Shown here: positions 37,249 through 46,280 of the stretch, one piece after another
Position numbering within the stretch: the stretch's first letter is position 1
Layout: each line of letters opens with the position of its first letter
NCBI RefSeq assembly: GCF_030546935.1
Contig: NZ_JAUOPH010000006.1
Coordinates: forward strand, 62,001 to 126,000
Length of the DNA: 64,000 nucleotides
Origin: Marinobacter sp. 2_MG-2023
GTDB lineage: Bacteria > Pseudomonadota > Gammaproteobacteria > Pseudomonadales > Oleiphilaceae
Reading direction: 5' to 3'
Notes under the pieces: model-generated
Told to the model about the DNA's origin: nothing
Databases searched by the model: none
The model's input: the letters and a program-made list of their open reading frames with translations, nothing else
Made by a program: the position numbers and the translations under genes

Positions 37249-37905
37249 TCAGGATCTTTGGCCAGCACCTCGCTGGCCATAACGCACCAGGCCCGCGTCT
37301 ACTGCAAGATGTATCAGTTCCACGGAGGAACCAACCTGTAATTTGCTTTTCAACAGCGCCAAATGATTGGACACGGTTTTGCTGCTGATACAAAGCTGCT
37401 CTGCAATACCCGAAACGTTGTCGCCCCGGGCATACATCAACAGAACCTCCATTTCTCTCTGGGTCATATCTTTCAGACGATAATCAACAGGCCGTTCGCT
37501 ATTCATTGCCAGGCGTGTAGCAATGGCATGCTCAATGTAGGGCTGACCAGACGCCACTCGCCTGACGGCTTCTGCGAGTTCCTCCGGCGCACAGCTCTTG
37601 GATACAAATCCCATACTGCCCACATCCAACGCCTGGCGCACCAGAGGTAGTTCATCGTGCATAGTAAAAAACAGGATAGCGGCCCCCTGCCAGCGCTGGC
37701 GAACACGTCGCCCAACCTCAAGCCCGGAGATATCCGGCAGCCCCATATCCAGTAACAACACATCAGGCCGACACGGCCCATATTGGGTGACAGCCTGCTG
37801 ACCGTTCTCCGCCTCGGTGACCTCCATGCCAGGAATCATAGAGCGAAGCAAATTCGCAATGCCCTGGCGAACCACCTGGTGGTCATCCACAATCATCAGT
37901 TTCAT
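37249..37905 (-). CDS. NarL/LuxR-type response regulator
   Basis: The 218-residue regulator has a receiver domain (1-120; D53 in VLLLDMGLPD, conserved Lys in FVSKSCAPEEL) and a LuxR-type helix-turn-helix (about 147-205; MTQREMEVLLMYARGDNVSGIAEQLCISSKTVSNHLALLKSKL). Its ATG overlaps the stop of the histidine kinase gene as ATGA, so the two form a couple. By position beside exaA it corresponds to the EraR/ExaE-like regulators of Pseudomonas ethanol oxidation. It is a candidate binder of the class 1 or class 2 motifs. I cannot tell which Pseudomonas regulator is the true orthologue. Confidence 0.88.
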   Translation of the reverse strand: MKLMIVDDHQVVRQGIANLLRSMIPGMEVTEAENGQQAVTQYGPCRPDVLLLDMGLPDISGLEVGRRVRQRWQGAAILFFTMHDELPLVRQALDVGSMGFVSKSCAPEELAEAVRRVASGQPYIEHAIATRLAMNSERPVDYRLKDMTQREMEVLLMYARGDNVSGIAEQLCISSKTVSNHLALLKSKLQVGSSVELIHLAVDAGLVRYGQRGAGQRS

Positions 37906-39131
37906 AATAGGCTCCCAAACGCACAGGACGGATGCAGCGGAACGGCTAACTGTATTTTCGTGCCCTCGCCAACCTTGCTCAAAAATCGCACACGCCCCCC
38001 CAGACAACGAGCTCGCTCGTGCATCGAGCGCAGTCCCAACCCGGCTTTTTCAGGAAAATTGTCGGTACCTGCGCCATCGTCACGCAGTTCAATATGCAGC
38101 TCACCTGCGTTCAGGGTGACCGCAAGAGTGGCGCAGGTTGCGTTCGCATGACGCGATACATTATTCAGGGCTTCCTGCAGAAATCGATACAGGTGCGTTT
38201 GTTGCTCTCCGGACATGTCTGCCAAGTGTTCATCCATCGTCAGCTGGCAATTCAGACCGCTCAGGTGCTGCCACTGCTCGGCCAGGTGCTGAATGGCACC
38301 TGCCAGGCCCAATTGTTCCATCGCTAACGGATGCAAATCCTGTAGCAGGTGACGAAAGTGCCGCTGAACCGTTTCACAATGCCCAGCCAGGTCCCGGGCT
38401 TGCTGCTTCTGGCGCTCGTTCAGTTCCGGGTCATAAACCCAACTTTTTGCCTGGGCGCGAATACCCGTCAGGTACTGGCCAAGATCATCATGCAACACCC
38501 GGGCAATGTGCTCCCGTTCCCGGTCTTGCAGCTGCAACAACTCGTTGAGCAGACGGCTAACGGTTTGCTGCTCGTTCTCAAGTGCTAAAACCATATGATT
38601 GAAGCGCTGCGCCAGGGTGTCCAGCTCCATAACCCGCTGGCTTGGCAAACGCGACGCCAGACAACCGTCGGCAACGGCAGCCATAGCAGAGGAGAGTTCG
38701 GTCAACGGCCGCACTCCCTGCTTTACCATCCAGAACAGCGCCAAAAAACACAACACCATCCCCACCGCGTAGGAAGCCGATATCAGCACAAAGCCCTCCC
38801 AGACTTCCTCCACTTCGTCCGCTGGATCTATACGCCAGCCGTTCACCACCTCAAAAGCACGTTCGCCAGTAACGATGCTAGCAAACCAGAAAGGCACTTC
38901 ATGATTGACAGCTGAACCGGAGCCCTGCGTGGGGCGCATGTGACGAAGGGACTGAACCACATCCGGAGGCAAGGTTTCCGCTGCCCCCAAAGATTGAGCA
39001 ACGCCGGATACCGCCGCCAGTTCCCGACCAATATCGTACTGAGCCTGCTGCACATACAGTACTGCACCCACGCCATAAATAGCGGTAAACAGGAGCAGCA
39101 TCAGCAGGGAAATCTTCCGGAAAACCGTCAT
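37902..39131 (-). CDS. membrane sensor histidine kinase, HisKA_3 type
   Basis: The 409-residue kinase has two membrane helices (about 8-28 and 117-137) enclosing a periplasmic sensor of about 88 residues. A HAMP-like linker follows, then a HisKA_3 domain with H214 in IARVLHDDLGQYL and a HATPase with NNVSRHANAT and LRDDGAGTDN/GLGLRSM. HisKA_3 kinases pair with NarL-type regulators, here the overlapping downstream gene. Position matches ExaD/EraS of the ethanol-oxidation regulon. The start may be the ATG at 39131 or one 12 residues upstream at 39167; the former places the helix right after MTVFRK. A class 2 motif lies in the divergent promoter. Confidence 0.88.
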   Translation of the reverse strand: MTVFRKISLLMLLLFTAIYGVGAVLYVQQAQYDIGRELAAVSGVAQSLGAAETLPPDVVQSLRHMRPTQGSGSAVNHEVPFWFASIVTGERAFEVVNGWRIDPADEVEEVWEGFVLISASYAVGMVLCFLALFWMVKQGVRPLTELSSAMAAVADGCLASRLPSQRVMELDTLAQRFNHMVLALENEQQTVSRLLNELLQLQDREREHIARVLHDDLGQYLTGIRAQAKSWVYDPELNERQKQQARDLAGHCETVQRHFRHLLQDLHPLAMEQLGLAGAIQHLAEQWQHLSGLNCQLTMDEHLADMSGEQQTHLYRFLQEALNNVSRHANATCATLAVTLNAGELHIELRDDGAGTDNFPEKAGLGLRSMHERARCLGGRVRFLSKVGEGTKIQLAVPLHPSCAFGSLL

Positions 39132-39211
39132 TTTCAGTGCTCGATAAAGTGCATGGAAAGCCAGCACGTATGCTTGTATCCCATGCTAAACAAGCTGTCC
39201 GGGAGCGGAAT

Positions 39212-39230
39212 AGTCCTTTAGTACTGGCAG
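39212..39230. promoter_or_regulatory. candidate regulator site (class 2) in divergent kinase / binding-protein promoter
   Basis: AGTCCTTTAGTACTGGCAG contains CCTTTAGT and resembles the sites at 43083 and 47590. It lies about 76 bases before the plus-strand binding-protein ATG and about 81 before the kinase ATG at 39131, so it could serve both. Confidence 0.45.
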
Positions 39231-39305
39231 TTTCCTACTTTCTGAATATTCCCGGGACTTTTTCCCTTCACTAAGCTGGTCACACAATAAAAACCGGAGA
39301 GCGCC

Positions 39306-40505
39306 ATGCTTCACTATGTGTTTCGTTTAAGGTTCCGACCATCACTTATGGTCGTCACTTTTCTACTCGCCGCTCTGACCGTACTACCCGCCACTGCGGC
39401 AGACCCGCTGAATGTGCGCATCGGCTACCTGCAATGGAAACCAGATACCGGGCCGGTGCTATCCAATGTGTTGCCCGAACCGAAAGATGCCGGCTTACGC
39501 GGTGCTGAACTGGCCATCGCCGACAACAGCACTACGGGCAAGTTCATGGGGCACAACTATGAGCTGACTACCCAGGTGACGGATTCGGAGCAGGCAGCCA
39601 TTACTGAATTTGAGGCGCTCCAACAGCAGGGCGTTCAGGTGTTCGTGGCCAACGTGCCTGCCAGCACACTGGCTGCCATGATGAACAAAGCAAGCGCCGA
39701 CACTCTGGTTTTTAACGCAGGTGCCGCCGACGACACGCTGCGAACCCGGGAGTGCAACAGCAACCTTCTGCACACCATCCCCAGTTACGCCATGCTCACA
39801 GACGCCCTTAACCAGTGGTTACAACTGCGGCGCTGGAACGCGGTATTTCTGATCACCGGCCCCACCGCAGAAGATCTTGCATGGGCCGACGCCTTTCGCC
39901 GTTCAGCCAAGCGTTTCGGAGTGAAAATTATTGAAGATAAGCCCTGGACCTTCGATGCAGACCTGCGTCGCACTGCCGCCAAGGAGTTACCACTTTTCAC
40001 CCAGGCAAAAGACTATGACGCGGTAGTGGTGGCGGATGTGCGCGGCGACTTTGGCGAATACGTGCCTTTCAATACATGGCTGCCACGCCCCGTGGTTGGC
40101 ACTCAGGGCATGTCACCGGTGGCCTGGCATCGAGTTGTTGAAAGCTGGGGTGCGGCGCAGTTGCAAAGCCGTTTCCAGGAACTGGCCGGCCGTAATATGA
40201 ACAGCGCCGATTACGCCGCCTGGACGGCCGTTCGCTCAGTGGGTACCGCGGTTACTCAAACGGGACAAGCTGATGCCAGCAGTATCCGCCAGTTTATCTT
40301 CAGTGACCGCTTTCAATTGGCCGCTTTCAAAGGCAGAAAACTGAATTACCGGCAGTGGAATGGCCAGCTACGCCAACCCATTCCCCTGATACATCCGAGA
40401 GGTTTGGTGGCAACTGCACCCTTCGAGGGTTTTATTCACCCGCGCACCGAAATGGACACCCTCGGCTTTGATGAGCCGGAAAGTAATTGTCGTATCAACG
40501 GCTGA
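39306..40505 (+). CDS. periplasmic binding protein associated with PQQ alcohol-oxidation ABC system
   Basis: The 399-residue protein has a signal peptide (about 1-31, ending PATAA) and a type I periplasmic binding fold like branched-chain amino acid receptors: LNVRIGYLQWKPDTGP, LRGAELAIADNSTTGKFMGHNYEL, and WNAVFLITGPTAEDLAWADAFRRSAKRFG. Such genes stand beside a beta-propeller protein and a two-gene ABC transporter in quinoprotein clusters. The ligand is unknown. GGAGAG precedes the ATG. It lies 42 bases before the propeller gene in the same direction, so an operon of four is likely. Confidence 0.82.
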   Translation: MLHYVFRLRFRPSLMVVTFLLAALTVLPATAADPLNVRIGYLQWKPDTGPVLSNVLPEPKDAGLRGAELAIADNSTTGKFMGHNYELTTQVTDSEQAAITEFEALQQQGVQVFVANVPASTLAAMMNKASADTLVFNAGAADDTLRTRECNSNLLHTIPSYAMLTDALNQWLQLRRWNAVFLITGPTAEDLAWADAFRRSAKRFGVKIIEDKPWTFDADLRRTAAKELPLFTQAKDYDAVVVADVRGDFGEYVPFNTWLPRPVVGTQGMSPVAWHRVVESWGAAQLQSRFQELAGRNMNSADYAAWTAVRSVGTAVTQTGQADASSIRQFIFSDRFQLAAFKGRKLNYRQWNGQLRQPIPLIHPRGLVATAPFEGFIHPRTEMDTLGFDEPESNCRING

Positions 40506-40547
40506 CCGCCTGCGCGCTCGCCATTCAGAACAATAAGGAGTTTACCG

Positions 40548-41522
40548 ATGAAATCGCTGCTCAGAAAAACCGTTTTGGCCTCCCTTATCGGGTTGTCCGC
40601 ACCTGCAATGGCAAGTGTTGCCTACGTGTCCAACGAGAAGGACAACACCTTGTCGGTGATTGATACCGCAACCATGGAGGTCGTAGAAACCATTGAGATT
40701 GGTGCCCGGCCGCGGGGCATTCTGCTGTCCAAGGATTACACCAAGCTATACATCTGCGCGAGCGATGACGATACGGTTCAGGTGCTGGACCTGGCCAGCC
40801 GCAAAATTATAGACACCCTGCCCTCGGGTGAAGACCCTGAGCAGTTCGCCCTGCATCCGAACAATAAACACCTGTACATTGCCAACGAAGACGATGCGAT
40901 AGTAACCGTGGTCGACGTTTCCACCAAGGTTGTTCTTGCCCAGATTGATGTCGGTATAGAGCCCGAAGGCATGGCCGTGAGCCCGGATGGCAAGTGGGCT
41001 GTGAACACCTCGGAAACCACCAGCATGCTGCACTGGATCAACACTGAAACGTTTGAAATCGACAAGAACATTGTGGTGGGCCAGCGCCCGCGACATGTGG
41101 AATTCAGCGAAGACAGCAAGATCGCCTGGGCTTCAGCGGAAATTGGCGGCACCGTTCATATCATTGACGTGGACAAACTCGAGCAGATTCACGAAATGTC
41201 CTTCAAAGTGCCGGGGGTCAATCAGGACCGGGTGCAACCCGTTGGCATTGAGCTGACGTCTGACGGCAAATATGCATTTGTCGCACTTGGCCCCGCAAAC
41301 CACGTGGCGGTGGTGGATGCCAAAACCTACGAAGTGCTGGATTATCTGTTGGTTGGCAGCCGGGTGTGGCAGCTGGACCTGAACAAGGATCAAACTCAGC
41401 TTTACACCACCAATGGTGTTTCCGGCGATGTGTCAGTGATTGATATAGAGGACATGAAGGTTATTAAATCAATCAAGGTGGGACGCTACCCCTGGGGCGT
41501 AGTGATCGACCCTAACTCATGA
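40548..41522 (+). CDS. periplasmic YVTN beta-propeller protein associated with PQQ catabolism
   Basis: The 324-residue protein has a signal peptide (KSLLRKTVLASLIGLSAPAMA) and six to seven YVTN-type blades: AYVSNEKDNTLSVIDTATMEVVETIEIG, YICASDDDTVQVLDLASRKIIDTLPSG, YIANEDDAIVTVVDVSTKV, and so on to TTNGVSGDVSVIDIEDMKVIKSIKVG. These form a seven-bladed propeller. A protein of this type is a recurrent neighbour of exaA and of the ABC genes. AAGGAG lies before the ATG. The end overlaps the ATPase gene by four bases. Confidence 0.87.
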   Translation: MKSLLRKTVLASLIGLSAPAMASVAYVSNEKDNTLSVIDTATMEVVETIEIGARPRGILLSKDYTKLYICASDDDTVQVLDLASRKIIDTLPSGEDPEQFALHPNNKHLYIANEDDAIVTVVDVSTKVVLAQIDVGIEPEGMAVSPDGKWAVNTSETTSMLHWINTETFEIDKNIVVGQRPRHVEFSEDSKIAWASAEIGGTVHIIDVDKLEQIHEMSFKVPGVNQDRVQPVGIELTSDGKYAFVALGPANHVAVVDAKTYEVLDYLLVGSRVWQLDLNKDQTQLYTTNGVSGDVSVIDIEDMKVIKSIKVGRYPWGVVIDPNS

Positions 41523-42244
41523 CACTGACCGCCAGGGATATCGGTTTTCGCTACGGTAGCCAACCGGTACTCACAGACATCAATTTTGCTCTCGACAAGG
41601 GGCGTTTTCACGCCCTGCTCGGACCTAACGGGGCGGGTAAATCTACCCTGTTTGGTCTGCTGACACGCCTGCTCGCTTTGCAGCAGGGCGACATTCTGCT
41701 CGCCGGGCGATCCCTGAAGAAGCACCCCGCCGAGGCCATGCGCCAGATCGGCGTGGTGTTTCAGCAAAACGCCCTGGACCTGGATCTGAGCGTACGCCAG
41801 AACCTTATGTATCACAGCGCTCTGCACGGACTCTCACGTAAGCAGGCGCGACGGCGCGGGGACCGGGAGCTGGAACGGTTTGATTTAATGGACCGGGCCA
41901 ACGACGCAGTAAGAACACTTAATGGCGGCCACCGGCGACGGGTAGAAATTGCCCGCGCCCTGCTGCACCAACCTACATTGCTGTTGCTGGACGAGCCCAC
42001 CGCAGGCCTGGATATCGCCAGCCGAAATGCCCTGAACGAACATGTTCGCCGGCTTTGCCGCGAAGACAACCTCACGGTACTTTGGGCTACCCATCTGATT
42101 GAAGAAGTACAAGAGCACGACCGTGTAATGATTTTACACCTTGGCCAGCTGATGGCTGACGAATCTGGCCACGAACTATGCAGACAGACGGCCACGGACA
42201 GTCTCGCGGAAACCTTCAAATCGCTTACCGGAGTGAGTTCGTGA
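41519..42244 (+). CDS. ABC transporter ATP-binding protein
   Basis: The 241-residue ATPase has Walker A GPNGAGKST (about 34-42), a Q-loop in VVFQQNALD, and Walker B LLLLDEPTAGLD (about 155-166), with the switch His in WATHLIEEV. The signature motif, normally LSGG, reads LNGGHRRR, which is a degenerate first Ser. It pairs with the permease that starts inside its stop codon (GTGA). It resembles ABC-2 exporter ATPases of the DrrA/NatA group rather than importer ATPases. Confidence 0.9.
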   Translation: MTLTARDIGFRYGSQPVLTDINFALDKGRFHALLGPNGAGKSTLFGLLTRLLALQQGDILLAGRSLKKHPAEAMRQIGVVFQQNALDLDLSVRQNLMYHSALHGLSRKQARRRGDRELERFDLMDRANDAVRTLNGGHRRRVEIARALLHQPTLLLLDEPTAGLDIASRNALNEHVRRLCREDNLTVLWATHLIEEVQEHDRVMILHLGQLMADESGHELCRQTATDSLAETFKSLTGVSS

Positions 42245-43044
42245 AACTCATCGCTTACTGGCATTGTTTCGCCGGCGTTCAGACTCGTGAATGGCTGCGC
42301 TTTTGGCAACAACGTACACGGTTTGCCAGTGCGTTAGTGCGGCCACTGCTATGGCTGGTTGTGTTTGCCGCCGGTTTTCGCGCGGTTCTTGGAATATCCA
42401 TTATCCCGCCCTATCAGACCTATATCACCTACGAAACCTACATTGCACCAGGGCTCTGCGGCATGATCATACTCTTCAACAGCATGCAGGGAGCGCTATC
42501 GATGGTTTACGACCGCGAGCTGGGCAGCATGCGGGTTCTCTTGATGAGCCCCCTACCGCGGCCTTTTCTGCTGGTAACAAAGCTGCTGGCTATGGGCTCG
42601 GTGTCGGTGGTTCAGGTGTATATCTTCCTGTTTATCGCCTTATTGGTGGACGTAAAGCCACCGATGTGGGGCTATCTGGCCGTAATGCCGGCGCTGATTT
42701 TAACAAGTTTAATGCTGGGTGCACTGGGGCTGCTGATTGCCACCTGGATAAAGCAGCTGGAAAGCTTTGCAGGGGTAATGAACTTTGTCATTTTCCCGAT
42801 GTTCTTTCTCTCCTCGGCACTGTACCCGCTATGGCGTATGAACGAAGCCAGTCCCTGGCTGTACTGGGTGTGCCAGTTCAATCCCTTTACCCACGCAGTA
42901 GAAGCCATCCGTTTCTCGCTTTATCTGCAGTGGAGTCCTTTAGCCTGGGGAGTCAGTACAGGCGTTACAGTCATACTCGTTATTTTGGCCACAATCGGCT
43001 TCCGGCCACAGAGAACCAAAATTCTGGGCAGTAAACCAGCATGA
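42241..43044 (+). CDS. ABC-2 type transporter permease
   Basis: The 267-residue permease has six predicted membrane helices and the ABC-2 pattern: an N-terminal cytoplasmic helix (REWLRFWQQRTRF), and FNSMQGALSMVYDRELGSMRVLLMSPLPR in the second loop, then SALYPLWRMNEASPWLYWVCQFNPFTHAVEAIRF, the typical ABC-2 C-terminal segment. The start is GTG 42241, overlapping the ATPase stop as GTGA. The in-frame ATG at 42178 would add 21 residues that lie in the ATPase gene. It is a predicted exporter permease with unknown substrate. Confidence 0.88.
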   Translation: MKLIAYWHCFAGVQTREWLRFWQQRTRFASALVRPLLWLVVFAAGFRAVLGISIIPPYQTYITYETYIAPGLCGMIILFNSMQGALSMVYDRELGSMRVLLMSPLPRPFLLVTKLLAMGSVSVVQVYIFLFIALLVDVKPPMWGYLAVMPALILTSLMLGALGLLIATWIKQLESFAGVMNFVIFPMFFLSSALYPLWRMNEASPWLYWVCQFNPFTHAVEAIRFSLYLQWSPLAWGVSTGVTVILVILATIGFRPQRTKILGSKPA

Positions 43045-43082
43045 GCATGCCCAGGCTGGCACCGGCAACAACCCGCCAAAAT

Positions 43083-43098
43083 AGTACTTTAGTGCCAG
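43083..43098. promoter_or_regulatory. candidate regulator site (class 2) upstream of NarL-type regulator
   Basis: AGTACTTTAGTGCCAG shares ACTTTAGT with the site at 47590 and has the CTTTAGT core of the others. It lies 122 bases from the ATG of the regulator gene at 43220. It could be an autoregulatory site. Confidence 0.45.
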
Positions 43099-43219
43099 TT
43101 TTTTGGTGCGATGGTCTCGTTCTACTGAACTCCGATATGGCGTGTAATGAGGCCGACACAATAATAACGAGGTTCCGCGGTCTTTACTTGTCGCCGGAAA
43201 CCTTCAACAGGAGGTTGCC

Positions 43220-43993
43220 ATGCTTGATGAACCCCATGCCGCACATACTCCCGAAACCCGCTATGATGGTCCGGTCACGACCCTTGATGCCGAAAACAAA
43301 CAGGTAGAAACACTCATGGAGCCCGCATACAAGATACTGATAGCCGATGACCATCCACTGTTCCGCGAAGCGATTATCAGTGTTATCGAATCCGGCTTTG
43401 AAGGCAGTGAAATTCTTGAAACGGACGACCTCGATAGTGCGCTGGCAATCGCCAGGGAAAACGATGATCTGGACCTTATTCTGCTGGACCTGAATATGCC
43501 TGGCATGCACGGGTTGAACGGGCTGATCACGCTACGAAACGAAGCTCCAACTATTCCGGTCGTGATTGTTTCAGCGGAGGAAGAAAAGCAAGTGGTGCTC
43601 CAGGCCATCACTTACGGCGCGATAGGTTTTATTACAAAATCATCGCCGCGTGCACAAATGACGGAAGCCATCCAACAGATCCTGAACGGCAACGTATATC
43701 TGCCCTCAGACATCATTCGCACGGGGAAAGAAAGCGCTGGCCGTCGCAGGCGCAACGATGACAACCCAATTTCACCGGAATTGCTCAACTCCCTGACCCG
43801 ACGCCAGCTGCTGGTGCTGGAACGGATGTCAAAAGGCGAATCGAACAAACAGATTGCCTACAACCTGAACATTGCTGAAACGACGGTGAAAGCCCACGTA
43901 TCCGCAATACTGCGCAAACTCAGTGTGCATAACAGGGTGCAAGCTATTTTGTCTGCCAGTGATGTAGATTTCAGTCAGTACCTGAAACGCTAA
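43220..43993 (+). CDS. NarL/LuxR-type response regulator with N-terminal extension
   Basis: The 257-residue regulator has a polar N-terminal extension of 32 residues, then a receiver (36-155; D90 in [10 protein letters not shown]) and a LuxR helix-turn-helix (about 190-250; [43 protein letters not shown]). I keep the long start because AGGAGG lies six bases before ATG 43220, while the internal ATG at 43316 has no such site. No cognate kinase is adjacent in the same direction, but the hybrid kinase at 44001-46280 is convergent next to it. It may be the ErbR/ExaE-like activator of the island. Confidence 0.88.
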   Translation: MLDEPHAAHTPETRYDGPVTTLDAENKQVETLMEPAYKILIADDHPLFREAIISVIESGFEGSEILETDDLDSALAIARENDDLDLILLDLNMPGMHGLNGLITLRNEAPTIPVVIVSAEEEKQVVLQAITYGAIGFITKSSPRAQMTEAIQQILNGNVYLPSDIIRTGKESAGRRRRNDDNPISPELLNSLTRRQLLVLERMSKGESNKQIAYNLNIAETTVKAHVSAILRKLSVHNRVQAILSASDVDFSQYLKR

Positions 43994-44000
43994 GCTTTTA

Positions 44001-46280
44001 TCAGTGAGGCGCGCGAGGGTGGCCAGAGATCATGTGGTTAAGCGTACTTCTTAGCTTTAATGGCTTAACCGGCTTGTTCATCAGCACATAACCAAGCTCG
44101 CGAATGTGCTGCTTGAGTTCGTTGGTGTAATTTGCCGTAATCATTACCACCGGAACCGGATTTTGACGCCGTTTATTAATGCTGGCCACAGCGTCTACAC
44201 CTGTCTCATCATTGTCCAGATGATAATCTGCAAGTATCAGATCCACGGGGCTGACAACCGGATCTAACTGGCGCTCCAGTTCGGCCAGCGACGTGGCAGC
44301 TGTCACCCGGCACTCCCAGCCTTCCAGCAATATTCTCATGCCTTCACAGATAGCGTGATCATTGTCGATCACCCATATCCTCGCACCGCCCAAGCCATGA
44401 TCCGCGGCCACATCAAGTGTCTTTTCGGTGGTTGCCCGTCGCGGCATCAGCTTGCCTAGCGGTACCCTGACACTGAATACCGAGCCCTTGCCTTCAACAG
44501 ACGAAACGGTGATCTCGTGGCCAAGCATACGTGCAATTTTATCAACGATAGCAAGCCCCAGGCCCAGACCCTTATCAGGGCGCGAACCCTCAGGTCGTAT
44601 CCGTTTAAATTCCTGAAAAATCTCACTGAGTTTGTCCTGGGGAATGCCGGGGCCGGTATCCCATACCTGCAACACAACGTGGCCTGCCTGACGCCGACAG
44701 CCCAGCAAAATACGCCCACTGCTGGTATAACGAATGGCATTGGTCAGAAAATTCCGAAGTATGCGCGCCAGTAACTGGGAGTCAGACACCACAATTGCTG
44801 AAGACGCCACAAAGTCCAGCGTAAGATTCTCTGCAATCGCCATCTGCTGACACTCGCGGGCGATGTTATTCAGTAGGTCGCGGAGGTCAAACGCGGTGAC
44901 ATCCGGCTTTATGACACCGGCATCCAGCTTTGAAATATCTACCAGGGTACCCAGCAAACTCTCTACGTCGTCCAGCGACGTACTGACCGAATGCACCAGC
45001 CCCTCGGCTTTAGGGCCAAAAGACTGCTCCAGCAATGCGCTGGTAAACAACCGGGCAGCGTTCAAGGGTTGCAACAGGTCGTGGCTGACCGCTGCCAGAA
45101 ACTTGGTTTTCGACAAGTTTGCTTTCTCAGCTTCCTGCTTGGCCTCCTGCAACCGGGCCTCCGCCGAGGCGCGCTCACTGATTTCCTGGCGCAGCTGATT
45201 GTTCACCTCGGTTAGAGCCGAGGTCCGTTCCTCAATTCTGCACTCGAGGTCGTCGTAGGCCTGCTCCAGAGCGAGCGCAGTTTTGCGCCGTTCCGTAATG
45301 TCTCGAATGAGCACGAAAAAGCCGATAACGTCGCCTTGTTCATCGAAATTCGCAACATAGGAACGCATCATGTGGCGGACCTGACCCTGTCCATCCATTT
45401 CTTCAAATTCGAAGTTGACATTGTTACCGGCGAGCGCTTCCAGCATCTGCGGCAATAACCGTTGATATAGTTCTTCTGAATGCACATGCTCAAGGCGCTT
45501 GCCCAAGGGCGACTCGCCATTCAGGCCATACCAGGCTTCGTATACCTGATTGCAGAACTGAATACTCAAGTCGGCGCCAACGTAGGCAATCAGTGCCGGC
45601 ACATGATCCGTTACCACGCGAACCCAACGCTCGCTCTCTTCAAGCGCTTTGATTCGGCGCGCCATTTCGCTGTTTTTTACATCTGTGATATCAGAGTACA
45701 GAACCACCAGACCACCTTCACGGGTAGGTCTTTCTGTCATTTGTTCCCACCGGTCATTGGAGAGCAGGAGCACCACTCCATCAGAATCTGGCTCACGATG
45801 CTCTTCGACAATCAAACCCGACTCGAGCGCCAGCTGCCAAACCGTGTCGATATCCGTGCCCGGGGCAGGTATCTCAACACCGGCATAGCGCCAATAACTA
45901 CGAAAGCGGCTATTGCTCTGAATCAACTGGTGGCAATTATCAAAGAGCACAAAGCCATCGGCGATACTCTCGATAGCATCGCTCAGCCGTTGGCGGGTCG
46001 TTTCTTCTTCTTCACGGGCTCGGTTAAGCGCCTTGTTACTGTCGCGAAGTTCCTCCATCGCCTGACTCAAGGCTTCTGTGCGTTCTCTTACCTGTTCGGC
46101 CAGGACTACCGAATGCTCAAATGCGGCATAAGGTTCAGGCTTCTGGGCCGCACCGGACTCCACGCGTACAATCAGTGCGTCACAAATTTTACGCAGGCGC
46201 TCGTTATCCGCCTCAAGCGTATCAACACGCTGAAGCAACGAAGTTTCCGACTGCGACTGTTCGTTACGGGGAACCGGCAT
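44001..46280 (-). CDS. soluble hybrid histidine kinase with two PAS domains, ErcS'-like
   Basis: The 759-residue cytoplasmic kinase has an N-terminal coiled coil, PAS domains (about 100-205 and 215-335) and a second coiled coil. HisKA has H400 in AAVSHDLLQPLNAARLF, HATPase has NFLTNAIRYTSSGR, DTGPGIPQ and GLGLGLAIV, and a receiver ends the protein with Asp in LILADYHLDNDETG. The kinase core is nearly the same as that of ErcS (20751-22499). In Pseudomonas aeruginosa a related kinase (ErcS'/NahK) lies in the same regulon beside a FIST-type gene, as here. The ATG at 46280 lies inside the end of the FIST gene; a TTG at 46292 is the alternative. Confidence 0.87.
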   Translation of the reverse strand: MPVPRNEQSQSETSLLQRVDTLEADNERLRKICDALIVRVESGAAQKPEPYAAFEHSVVLAEQVRERTEALSQAMEELRDSNKALNRAREEEETTRQRLSDAIESIADGFVLFDNCHQLIQSNSRFRSYWRYAGVEIPAPGTDIDTVWQLALESGLIVEEHREPDSDGVVLLLSNDRWEQMTERPTREGGLVVLYSDITDVKNSEMARRIKALEESERWVRVVTDHVPALIAYVGADLSIQFCNQVYEAWYGLNGESPLGKRLEHVHSEELYQRLLPQMLEALAGNNVNFEFEEMDGQGQVRHMMRSYVANFDEQGDVIGFFVLIRDITERRKTALALEQAYDDLECRIEERTSALTEVNNQLRQEISERASAEARLQEAKQEAEKANLSKTKFLAAVSHDLLQPLNAARLFTSALLEQSFGPKAEGLVHSVSTSLDDVESLLGTLVDISKLDAGVIKPDVTAFDLRDLLNNIARECQQMAIAENLTLDFVASSAIVVSDSQLLARILRNFLTNAIRYTSSGRILLGCRRQAGHVVLQVWDTGPGIPQDKLSEIFQEFKRIRPEGSRPDKGLGLGLAIVDKIARMLGHEITVSSVEGKGSVFSVRVPLGKLMPRRATTEKTLDVAADHGLGGARIWVIDNDHAICEGMRILLEGWECRVTAATSLAELERQLDPVVSPVDLILADYHLDNDETGVDAVASINKRRQNPVPVVMITANYTNELKQHIRELGYVLMNKPVKPLKLRSTLNHMISGHPRAPH

